From Antrodiella citrinella (lineage: Eukaryota; Basidiomycota; Agaricomycetes; Polyporales; Steccherinaceae): a DNA stretch of 64,000 nucleotides. The notes beneath the pieces were generated by a model. It made no database searches and was not told the DNA's origin. It was given only the letters and a program-made list of their open reading frames with translations. The position numbers and the translations under genes were made by a program. Each line of letters starts with the position of its first letter. Positions within the stretch are counted from its first letter, which is position 1. Positions 36,607 to 47,143 of the stretch are shown piece after piece. Where the stretch lies: assembly GCA_004802725.1 (NCBI GenBank), contig SGPM01000021.1, positions 62,001 to 126,000 on the forward strand, read 5' to 3'.

Positions 36607-37042
36607 GTGACCTCAATGAGGTCCATTTGACGAGATTTTCATGGAATGTAGTAATTGGATTGAATGGATTTTTATACTCTGCTTATACCGTTTTGAGGCC
36701 TTACTATTATTCTATTGCAGCGGTCGTTGCTCGAACCGCTGCTAGTTATGCTCTTGTCTCTCGTGGCTGCTGCCTGTCTGCGAGTCGTTGTGTACATATC
36801 GAGCTACTGTAGATATACATGGACTGAGTTTAGATACCTCGTACGTTCGTTTGATTATAAGTGAATTTCAGTCTCATCTTTTTGGAAGATGACTAGAGAA
36901 GGCGGAAAGAATTCGAAAAGCATAGAACGAGTAGGCGCCTGGCATAGTGACCTCATTATGGGCGCCTGTCGTTTTGATTCCGTTGAGGTGCGGAGGCCAC
37001 TCGTCGCTGTCCTCGACGACGACAAAGATCCTGATCAACACC
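36607..37042. other. Intergenic between PMT4 and the TRP channel gene
   Basis: Both neighbours read plus. The region should hold the PMT4 terminator (TTTTTATA-rich near 36670-36720) and the promoter of the next gene. No gene seen. Confidence 0.55.
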
Positions 37043-40000
37043 ATGTCCGAAGCCCAGCATGAAAACGAACAACGCCAGCCGTTACTGCATAGTGTGGAGA
37101 TCACAGAAGTCTATCCAGTCATTCACATGATAAAGGCGGTAAGTGCAGCTTTCCATGATCGTGTACCTTGGAGGCTCATCGTTCTGTGCAGGATGCTGAG
37201 GTACATCTCTTTTTGAACAAAATGCACGCGTAGCTGATATGAAGAGGGTCTTTAGCATTACATTGGTACGAAGCATACCCCTGCCCCACTGCCCCCTAAG
37301 CTCATGTCTGTCTCCAGACACGCCTTTGAGTTACGAAGCTGTGAGTTCTTCTCAACGAGTATGCTTCGTCTCTGCTCATGCATCACCATAGCTTACAGCT
37401 CCGGATCTCACGTACACCCTCATCCGTCCTCTAGAGGAGAAGTACAACGCCCTTCAACGCAAAGGAAACCTCTCGGTCGTATTCTGCCTCCTGCTCAACC
37501 GTGCCTACTTCCTCCGTGACCACCACCTCACCACCTCCGCACTCTCTCGTTCTCGTGCAGCGCTATGTGAGCTGCTAGCCATCAAGACCATACGAGAACA
37601 TGGAGGCAACATGATGGAATTGTCGTTGGCTTTGACCACGAGCTGGCCGGTATACAGTGGTGCCGATCCTGGCCTCATGGAACGTGCGAGGGAAGAACGC
37701 GACGATCTGGAGGAGAGGGTCGGCAACGCGATTGAGATAGCCATTATCAGTCAGTCTAAGCGGTTCATCAAGAGTTCTGCGTGCCAGAAGGTGATTGATG
37801 GGATATGGAGGTGCGTGCGCATGTCCTCTGAATCTGTCCCGAGCCGAACTAAGCTAACTGCCTCGGTCTGAATAGTGGAAAGATCGTGTATCCTGCGGAC
37901 AGTAGTCGCTCTATCCTGTCGGACGTATGTCTCTTGTGCCTCATTTTCGTGTTATCGATTTTGATAACAACTGCAGACATACAAACGGAATCCGATCCAT
38001 TTCTACGACCCGCACAAAGCCCCCCTTCTTGATCACTACAGGTACCTCTTATTCTTACGTTATTCTTATATTGTGGTGGAACAATTCATTCTGTAGACTC
38101 AAAGTCCCCGCCGTCCGCTCTGTCTTGGAATATGTCAAGTAAGGCGCAAACGCACTGTCTATCTCCAAAATCTGACTGGCACTTCAAAAGCTTTCTTATC
38201 TTGTTCGTTCTGTTCGTGCTGGCGCTCGAGTTCAGCGAAAGAGCACGCATCAATGTCTTCGAGGGTATCTTCATGGTGTACGCTCTCGGATTCACCCTAG
38301 AAAAAGTAGCTGCGATGCAGGAGCATGGGATCAAAGGTTAGCCTTTCGATCCATCCTCGTCCGTGATGTACGCTCAGACAAAAAAACAGTATACTTCAAG
38401 GGCACCTGGGTACGATATTAGCTGTATTGCGTACTGAACTGTCCATTGACTTTCTGTTTTCACAGAATGGGTTTGACCTAGCATTTGGTAACTCAAAATA
38501 GTCTCAGCTTTTCATGTAGCGAAATGTTTATTAGCCCTGTCCCAGTCACGCTCTACTGTACCTACGCAGTCATGCGATTGTGGGGAGTATACCAAGACAG
38601 TAAGTCCACCGCATCATATCGTGTGATACCTTACTGATGTCCGACGCGGTGCAGAGTCTTGGGCAAAGGAGACTGGTATCGACTTCCTAGCTGTCATCGC
38701 GGTCTTCATGTTCCCTCGGTAATCAGATCCTTCCCTTATTCTTCCCAAACAAGGCTGACGAACGCATATCCAGATTGGCCTTCGTCACACTGAAGAACAA
38801 TCTCATGGTGCTGTCGCTGAGAGCCATGATCATGCAGTTCGTAGCTCTCATGCTGATTGCTGCGTTCTGCTTCGGCGGATTTTTGTATGCACTATGGACG
38901 TGAGTCTTCGCGCATCTCACAAAAGCGATCATATTCAAGCGGTACTTTTGCAGACTGAGCCGAGGCTCTGCAGGTTATTCAGCTGGGTATGTACTCATTG
39001 TCTCACCATTGGAAGAGAAAGTATTGAATTATTCTCATCAAGGACCATCGCGTGGTGGATGCTCGATCTCTGGTTCGGGCTCGACGCCGGTGGTTTCCAG
39101 AATGCTAGTAAGGACCTCCGCCTGCGTTGTGTGCTCAGTGCTGACTCCCGTTCCTGACCAGCCGATTTCCATCCTGTCTTTGGACCATTCATGATGATCA
39201 CATACGCCTGCTTGAGTAACACGTTGCTCCTCACAGGTACTGTGACACATTGTCCTCTCCTTTGTACACACTGGTTGACATTTTTCCACTTCAGTGCTTG
39301 TATCTGTATGTCGAAGGCGGAATCCCTCTCATGAACTATTTGCTCATGCCATACTGCTTCTAGATACTGTCACATACATTCACAACTATCAACGACGATG
39401 CTGCTGCCGAGGTAGGTCGACACCTTGGTACGTGATATCTCTGCTGACGTTCGTGTCAGGCTATGTTCAGGCGGGCCGTATCCACTATCGAGGGTGTCAA
39501 AGCTGATTCCTTGTTTTCATACCAACCTCCTGTCAACTTGCTCGCCCTCTGTATCATGCTACCGGCCAGTTATATTTTGACACCGCGTTGGTTCCATAAG
39601 GTATGTTCGATTCTTTCGAAGCATTTACGAATGCCTAAATACTCTCTGCTATATAGTTCAATGTATTCATGATTCGGTAGGAACTTATGTTTTCATTTCC
39701 GGCCATTCGCTCATCTCCTATAGATTGACAAGCTTCCCCATCCTCCTTCTCATCGCGGTATACGAGCGCCAGGCCAAGCGGTCAGGCTCCATTACTTTCT
39801 ACGAGACTATGACTTCGGCTGCGGAGAAGGTATTCGATACTCTGCCACGGAACCTCAAAAGACTCAGTATGTGATTCACCCTACGCATTATTCATGATTG
39901 ATCTCAAATCTCCTTCTCTAGCTTGGTTCGAAGGTTTGATGGCTGGTTCAGATGCAGATATTGATGCGGTTAGTAGAATTCATTTCACGCTTTCATCTCT

Positions 40001-40930
40001 TGTTGACCCTGTTCCTAGGTTTTCGAGCTCGAATCAACATACGACGAAAGTGCTCTTGACATGGACGAAACCACACCGCTAGGACCTATGGGAGACCAAA
40101 ACGGCACCCTTCGTTCTCGACGCCCTTCCCAAATGTCAAGACGCCAAGTCTCTACATCAAGTGCTCGAAGTAATGGGTTATCTCCAACATCGCTCTATCC
40201 GAACGCCCACGTACCAAGTGCGAGTTCCTCTCCACGCAAGAACGAGCGATCACCTACACCCACACCGCCAATAGGCAACATCCCTTTACCCCGTGCGCGT
40301 ATCAACTCACTCATGACGGGGAACTTAGCGTTGAGCCAGAGCACACCGAGCCCCCTTGCGCAGCTATTCCAACCGTTGATCGTGGACGAAAACAACATCC
40401 CATACGGATTCTCGGATTACCAGCTTCAACAACAAACCGATCAATCTCAACAACAAGAGTCGCAGTCACAAGAACATATCAGCCCAACGAGCACGGAGCC
40501 AATGGTCAGCTACGGCCCCGCTTCGAGACGAAGGTTGTCGAGCATGCACAGACGGACTGGGTCCGCGGCACCTTCGCTCCCTGCTCACCCCTCGCTCCCG
40601 ACGATCTTGAGTGCCGGGAGTGAGCTGACGACATCGCCCCCGGAAACGGCGGGCGCACAGCCAATGCGCCGGTTCCCGCCTGGAGGTGCGGGCGTTGCAG
40701 CGAGGCTCGCTGCCGACAACATGGCAAGGCAGGCGTTGTCAGAGAGCCCGGACGAGAACAAGCGAGCTCGGCGAGACCCGAGGGAGACGGCGAGTCAGAT
40801 CGAGGAAGAGGAGGAGGACGGGGAGGGGATGATGGAGAGGTTGGATAGGATGGAGGCGGCGCAAAAAAGGATTGAGGATATGTTGAGGCAGATGTCTGAA
40901 AATATGGGAGGGGGATCTCGACGCTCGTAA
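37043..40930 (+). CDS. YVC1: Vacuolar TRP cation channel (YVC1/TRPY1 type), 24 exons
   Basis: Exons: 37043-37138, 37192-37200, 37256-37265, 37318-37340, 37392-37810, 37876-37924, 37977-38041, 38097-38138, 38191-38336, 38390-38409, 38466-38487, 38546-38599, 38655-38718, 38774-38899, 38954-38986, 39043-39107, 39162-39236, 39295-39305, 39364-39411, 39460-39600, 39657-39676, 39724-39866, 39922-39968, 40019-40930. All phases join to 879 residues. The N-terminus (IDTPLSYEALTAPDLTYTL, IRPLEEKYNALQRKGNLS) and the membrane core (FLILFVLFVLALEFSERARI, MFPRLAFVTLKNNLMVLSLR) match fungal TRPY. The pore and last helix read WWMLDLWFGLDAG, DFHPVFGPFMMITYACLSNT, ILSHTFTTIND. A 290-residue disordered tail ends in an acidic coiled coil. 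In yeast, Yvc1 releases calcium from the vacuole on osmotic or membrane stretch. Seven exons are 9-23 nt long. Confidence 0.9.
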
Positions 40931-41548
40931 GATACCAAGTTTTGTTTCCTGGTGTTTCAGACCTTGCACTGGCATTGATGCTGGTCGATTAACATATGTG
41001 TTCACGGACTAATACTGGTGTAGGCATGTTTTTATGTGGGTAGATTTGATCGAATTCGATAGACGCAACATCCATAGACTCGGTCGCTGTGGCCGCGAAA
41101 GGCTTTTGCGGGGCGAATCGCGTGTGACGGCTGAGATAAAGACGCACGAAAAGTAGGAGCTCCCGAAGTCCTGGGACATCGAGAGAAGCGTCGAACAAAA
41201 TGAACATTTCGACAGACTCAAGCACGGGTAGGCTCAGGCTTGAGTACTACTCGAGTTCAATAACTAGCACAACCAGAACAATCAGATAACCTCGCGACGA
41301 CACTCAGCGTCATCAAACCATTGAACCCTCCTCAGTATCAACTTGAGCTCTCAGCTCCCCGACACTCTCGACCTCCGCCCATACGAGCCAAAAGCTTGAA
41401 TATACCGTCATACCGTACATCCGAGGGAATGTCCTATGTTACGATGAGTAGGATTAGGCATAGTCTGAAGTCGAGAGGAAGAGGAACGTACTCGGACATG
41501 ATGTCACGTAGGTGACATCAAACCTCCGGCTGACGCCTCAAGAGAGCC
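40931..41548. other. Intergenic with a diverged repeat of the 42.9 kb region
   Basis: No firm gene. On the minus strand an open stretch (41225-40989) ends in MPTPVLVREHIC and resembles an open stretch at 42961-42770 that holds MPTPISVRTQTLF; at DNA level both carry the block ctaatactggtgtaggcatg or a close variant (near 41010 and 42880). These may be remnants of a duplicated gene. Confidence 0.35.
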
Positions 41549-41999
41549 TTAGAGAGGAACTTCTTGATCGATCTTGTCAAAAGTCTCCTTGGACAGAAGA
41601 CCGTCTTGGACCATGACCTTCAAGAGATCCCTGGTCCACGTACGACAGCTATTGACGGTGGACTTCTTCTCGAATTTGACAGCATCGGCAAGAACTAGAA
41701 TTCTGTCTCGTTGACCTCGAGTGAATTCATCGAGTGTGTAGAACGTGTTATTGGACAAAGATTGCTGCCGTCTCTGCTTGGCGCACGGGGAGTAGAAGGC
41801 GTAATTGCCAGGATTGCCGCTCAGCTGGATAAGCTGAGTAACCTCGCTGGCATTGTACCACTGTACGACATTGAACGTGTCGGTCACCGACGCCAAAGTA
41901 TGATAAGCCCGCTGCTTGAAGCTGGACTTTCTTCACCGTGTCGTCTTCCGGGAAACTGTCGTAGACGTCGTTCATAAAACGAGGTGGTTTGGGTGCCAT
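41549..41999 (-). pseudogene. Small hypothetical protein gene with a frame break
   Basis: The first frame starts at ATG 41999 (MAPKPPRFMNDVYDSFPEDD) and the second, without an ATG of its own, runs to the stop at 41549 (FNVVQWYNASEVTQLIQLSG, FYTLDEFTRGQRDRILVLAD, then a tail with CRTWTRDLLKVMVQDGLL). The frames overlap around 41935-41896, and I see no usable intron there. The composition looks protein-coding, and the C-terminal part resembles uncharacterised fungal proteins that end in a Cys-x2-Trp helical region. Either a one-base indel has broken it or the assembly is wrong. Function unknown. Confidence 0.4.
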
Positions 42000-42984
42000 G
42001 GTTCTGAGTATGGCATTAGGACGATCATCGAAAGTAATAGGAACGTACACACTCACCACCTATAAGCTGAAGGGGGTCAAATTTACAGGGAGGTAATACG
42101 CGTTGATTGAAACGACTGCCACGGGAGATGCGAAACCGAGGAAAACCTCAGATTACTGTGGCGAAGCGGGCGTTTACCAGGTAATACCCGCGAGCGCGCC
42201 CAAGAGGTAACGACGCGACGAGAATGATGGAAATGGGTAGAGAAGTTTCGTAGCGGACTACCATGGTAGACCGGCACGACACCCTTATTCTTTTGTATTT
42301 TTTGTATTGTACAGAAAGTCTGATCGACTGCCCGGAGGACCAATGGCCCCAGGGCTAAAGGACTAAAGGGCCATATCCCGGAACGTACCGATAGAAGCGC
42401 CCTCCAGCTGAGGCCCTGAAATGGACGGCGCGTCACCACGAGGCTACCGACGGGCGACGCGGCGCGAGCTGCTATCGATGAAAATAGTGTCAGACGTGCT
42501 AGCTTGTTTCCTTCACACTCGATATTGATGATGCATGCACAGAGTGGAATGTTTGCATTGTTTGACGTACAAATTAAAGAAAGAAGGTGTTCTGTTGCCG
42601 GTCGAAGAGGATATTGGAGCTGAGGACTAAGAACGCGATATCCGTTCATGACAAAAAGTTTGAAAAGGGTAAAGCTCGTCACCCTGACTATCTTGACCAA
42701 GAAACGTCTTCCGATACATAGCAGTGGCACGGTACATCTGCTCAGTAGTGTCACATGTAGCGAGATGTCTCATGTATTTCTAACCAACAGCCTCATCTTG
42801 TCAGTCTCTCTACGATGAAGAATCTTGATGAAAGCCTGCAGAATGTGTCCGTCCTGGTTGAATAACGTCTGTGTACGGACTGATATTGGTGTAGGCATGC
42901 TTTTTGCGGCGATGATATGAGGTATGGTTGAATTGGGTATACACAACACATGCAAAGACAATAGGGAGATGCGACTAGATACGC
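42000..42984. other. Intergenic, probably decayed sequence
   Basis: About 1 kb with one long minus-strand open frame (42754-42083) that lacks any family feature and is not credible as a gene. The right part holds the second copy of the repeat noted at 41.0 kb. Confidence 0.4.
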
Positions 42985-44871
42985 TTAGTAAATACCAGGA
43001 ATAAATTTATACTTGACAATGGAGCAGTATTTGTCCCAGTCTTTGCCGTACTTGACACCGCATCTATGAGGCAAAGTCAAGAGATCATCAGCGATTTGAT
43101 TCATTAGAAGAATAAATGAGACGTACCGCTCGAAATCACGGCCGACACGGTGTATCAGGACAGCGATGAAGAAGACGGAGTAGAAGTAGGGGATGGGCGA
43201 GGCCGTTCCGATGCAGAGACCCCATGAGAGACTCATGATCCAGTCAGCGACGTAGTTGGGCTTGCGAGAGTACGCCCACCACCCGTCAATAAGCAGACGG
43301 TTTCTGTACCCAGAAAATCATCATAAGACGGGTATTAACAAATGGTTTGATTACAGTGACGTACCCATGAGCAGTCTGAATGAACTTGGGGTTCTGGAGC
43401 GTGCCACCAGGGAGCTGAGGGAAGGTGTTACGGAAAGTGGTAATGCCCTGAGTCTGCATTTTGAAGCGACTCTTCTGCGACATGGAGGTGTCCCAACTGC
43501 AGGACAACGACAGTCAGTAAAACCGTTACCGAAGGAAGGAAATAGACGATTACATGTAGTACGCGGTGAGGAGAGTGGCGAAGAGGGCGATATATGTGGG
43601 AATGGAGAACTGGTACTTGGATGGTTCGTGGGACGCCATGTATACGACGGAGTAGATGTAGGACTGCGCAGTGATAGGTAAGTATACAGACAGGGATGAG
43701 ATAAATGTGAGACTCACGAAGGGGACTCCGGCGAAGTTCCAGAAAATAACGAGGAAACCCCACTTCTCGTGGAACATGTCCCAAGTCTGAGGAATACATT
43801 CCTCACCCTTTCCACTGTGAAGGAATGGACATCAGATCCTCAATCATCGCATGCGATGAAGTAACACGTACCAGGCATTAAGGTACAACCAAGTTGCGAG
43901 GCACATGAAGGCCATGTTCTAGCGGAGGGGATGAGCTCAACACGCGTGCAATGAAAAGGAAACACGTACGGGGGTCACATATCCATACTGTTCGTATTGC
44001 TTGCATGCACCGGAAACGGCCATGAAGAACACCAGAACCCAAGGAATGCGAACCTCCAACCACATCTTCAAGTCAATAGGACCGATACGGGGGTTCAAAC
44101 AAGCACCCATGAACACGTCGTAGATGAAGTTGCCAGACATCCTAATTTGGTTGCCCGTAGCAACCGTGAGGAAGTACATTCCGAATGCGACGGAGAACCC
44201 GACAATCATAGCCACGCTCATGAGGTGACCAAAGTTGTCGATGATCTCGGTGAGACGGAAAATGTGGAAGTAGTGAAGGGCAGCAGCGGTGGCCCATGTG
44301 ATGTACAGACATCCGAGAGCGTTGCACTTGTACATGAGAGTCTTGTAGCCGAGGGAGGGAACGGGGAGGCCTTCTTGCATGTACCCTGGGACAACCCAGG
44401 CGAGCGCAAGTTGGAAGATCATCAACCCACCGTAGACTTTCCACGCGTATAAGTTTGGGCTGGCATCCTTGAGAGCAAGGTCAGAAGGCTGCGGTACAAA
44501 GCGTTGAGAAAGAACTCACCACTCGAACGTGCTCCCACATACGTCCAAAGAATGGGAAGATGTCTTCCACAGAGCTCGGGAAGGTGAGTTGGCCGTCATA
44601 GAACACAAGACAGATCCAAAGGTAGTACATCAGGATGGGGAAACCAGTCATGATGGATAAGACACCCCATGGACCACCGAACTCATACCTGTCAACGTCA
44701 TGGTCAATGTCGCGTTCATAAATCGAGCTGCAACGATGACACGTACTCGAGATGCTGGTCGAGCCGCTGGTCGATTTTTCTGCCTTCGTCGGTGGGACCA
44801 CCAGTCTTTCCGTTTTCATTAGCGTGTCCCTTGTCGTTTCGTTTACGCAGACCGTCTTTGGAAGAGGCCAT
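42985..44871 (-). CDS. ERG4: Delta24(28)-sterol reductase ERG4
   Basis: Nine exons: 44871-44747, 44688-44520, 44467-43970, 43918-43872, 43814-43718, 43663-43554, 43496-43365, 43303-43127, 43063-42985, in frame to 477 residues. After a charged N-terminus (NENGKTGGPTDEGRK) comes the family signature EFGGPWGVLSIMTGFPILMY with YLWICLVFYDG. Many membrane segments follow, and the C-terminal reductase motifs are present (LLIDGWWAYSRKPNYVADW, RCGVKYGKDWDKYCSIVKYK, end FIPGIY). ERG4 carries out the last step of ergosterol synthesis in the ER, reducing the C-24(28) double bond of ergosta-5,7,22,24(28)-tetraenol with NADPH. The WWAYSRKPNY and YGKDWxxY motifs are shared with other ERG4/ERG24 reductases; the N-terminal block points to ERG4. 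Confidence 0.93.
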
Positions 44872-45239
44872 GGTTGTGAGCAGCGACGAGCTGGCACGGT
44901 TTAAGTGTCCCGAGGTCAAGTCGTACGAGTCGCCGAAACTTATTCTACCTCGGGTCAGTAGGCGCCCCATTACAGCTCGATCGCTGACTCATCGGTTCCC
45001 ACGACCGCGTCGACTTCCAGAAAGGGACCAGATCCGGACTCACTCACTCACTCACTCCTCAAACACAAGTTACACAAACACATCCAGATCTAGAGCCGAA
45101 TTTACGGTCAGCAATATTTGTATCTTGAGACGTGGTTTTACGATATTCACTTCTGTTGCAGGAACGCACAATCGGCACATGATGGCAGGAAACGGACAGT
45201 GGCGCTGTCGAACCCTTCGATGCACAGCCAAATACACAG
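44872..45239. other. Intergenic with a CACT microsatellite
   Basis: Promoter side of ERG4 (minus) and 5' flank of an F-box pseudogene (plus). A run of five ACTC units lies at 45038-45058. No gene seen. Confidence 0.55.
45038..45058. repeat. (ACTC)5 microsatellite
   Basis: Five tandem ACTC units upstream of the F-box pseudogene, directly visible in the sequence. Confidence 0.9.
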
Positions 45240-46763
45240 GTACCTCCTGAAGTTCTTCTTATAATTTTCTTCTTTGCTATCGACATCCCTCGCCAATGGA
45301 TCAAGTTCAAACGGCTGACGCATGTCTGTCGATATTGGCGAGACGTGGCTCTGAGGTGCCCTTCCTGTGGCAAGATATAGTCGTCCCTGCAACTTGGACT
45401 CTCGAGGCCTACCAGGAGATTCTCGAGCGTTCTGCTATGTTTTCGCTCCGTCTTGGAGTCAACTACAAAGCAGAGAAGCACACCATGCCAGTGGTACCGT
45501 TACCCAAATCGGAGTTACGTCGTGTCGACGTTCTTAGCATATGCTGCATGCAGGGCAGTGTAATACTCCCCGCTGAGCTTACAATCTTCCTACTCTTCGT
45601 GAACTCTATGCTTCCTCAAATCATTCGCAGCCGTTACCGCTTTTGGCTTCGAGTTATCCGCTGCCGTACTTGAAGGCGATTTACACAACCGGACTTGCGT
45701 ATACAAGAATATCCCCGTTCTTCAGGCCTACCCTGACAACCTTGCGTTTGAATTGTGGCTGTTATGCGCGATACGCAGGCCCAATGACGACAGACCTCCT
45801 TAGCGCTCTTTGCGAAATGCCGTTGCTGGAGGACTTATACATCCCCCATCCTGTCACTGTAGTCGGCTCTCCCCTTCCCCATGTCGAGCGGCCGTCTCTC
45901 CAGAACTTCTATCTGGAGACTTACACGGACGCTTGTGCAGAAATCCTTGATCGTCTCATTCTTCCGATGTCCTCTCTTACTGCTGGAGGAGTCCGTGACA
46001 TCAGTGAAGTCGTCCAATTCGAGGATTGTGACGATGATGAAGTTTCACTCAAGGACCTTTCCAGGGCGATCACTTCCAAGCTCGCGGGAAAATGTGTTAT
46101 TGGGGCCGTACCAAAGACCGACACCATCAAGATTACAACGAATGAAGGAGAGGACACTATCATCGAATCATGGGAGGGCGACTCCCTGGTCCTGTCCTTT
46201 GTTTATTCCAATGGCTTTGTTGAGAGTGGCGGTGTGTTGGATATTATACAGAAGGTATGCCCCGAGAATTTCCTGGATACTGTGCGCGTTTTGTGCATAT
46301 ACAGTGACGAATGTGACCACAGATGGCGGAATTCTGCTATGAGGCGATAGGGCTGGAGGAGATCCGCGTACATGGGAGTCCGGGGGTCATCGAGTTCCTC
46401 GCCCTCATTCACGACGAATTGATACACAGCTACGAGCCGCCCAGCCTCCTCCCAATCACGCATCCTTCCGAAGAGCTACCCTTCCCTACCCTTCGTCTAC
46501 TTTCCTTTGATGGCTTGGTGCTTGGCCCGCAACCACGTAAACCCGGACGCTCCCATGCTCTGTATACTTCATTGCGGGACATGTTGGCCATGCGTAAGAG
46601 CGGAGGGATGATACTTCCTGTGTTGGAGATACGCAATGCTTACGATGTGAGGTTGGGCGATTTGGAGGAGATACGTGGAATGGTGGAACAGCTCGACTGG
46701 GATGGTCTAGTGTTGAAAGCCAAGACCTATGGTGATGAGAGAGCTTGGACATTGATTAAGTAG
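45240..46763 (+). pseudogene. F-box-like gene with at least three frame breaks
   Basis: Family similarity runs from VPPEVLLIIFFFAIDIPRQW and FKRLTHVCRYWRDVAL to the closing EIRNAYDVRLGDLEEIRGM block, so nearly the full gene is present. The frame changes at about 45345 (between VAL and PFLWQDIV), at about 45570 (between SVILPAE and YNLPTLRELYASSN) and at about 46325 (between SDECDHR and EEIRVHGSPG). None of the breaks looks like an intron, because similarity continues straight through. It is most likely a recent pseudogene, since the long open stretches in between are well kept. Sequencing error at one or more sites is the alternative. It is nearest to the intact gene at 47144. Confidence 0.75.
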
Positions 46764-47143
46764 GTAGTAAATTGTACGTTTTCTCATGGTGCTGTCACAA
46801 AGCCCTGTTAGCACTGCAACAACAAAGAGAATCGTTCATTTGAACTTGAAGAGATCTGCAGTGTGCACGATCGGCGCGATCTCGCCACCTTGCGACTCTC
46901 GATCGATGATCGATGACATTGGATCAAGTTTGATTACTGAAGCTGCGCGAGTACGCGCGTACGTAGTAACGTACTACTAGTACCATTAGTAGCGACATCA
47001 TGTTCGTCTTCTTGCTATCACCCAAAGTCCCCAAACCCTTCCTGTTGGATCCAACATTGAGCAATACGGTGAGTAGTTTTATGTGGGTGCTGTGTCGATA
47101 CCAGAGAAGTTGAAGTTTACACAATTTGAAAGGGCCACGGAGC
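46764..47143. other. Intergenic between F-box copies
   Basis: 380 bp with no gene seen; should contain the promoter of the next F-box gene. Confidence 0.5.

Noticed and set aside
42083..42754. Minus-strand open frame of 223 codons
   Set aside because: No family motif, irregular composition, no splice signals and no ATG context that stands out; most likely a chance frame in decayed intergenic DNA.
43256..44452. Plus-strand frames opposite ERG4
   Set aside because: Antisense shadows of membrane-protein exons; no family features.
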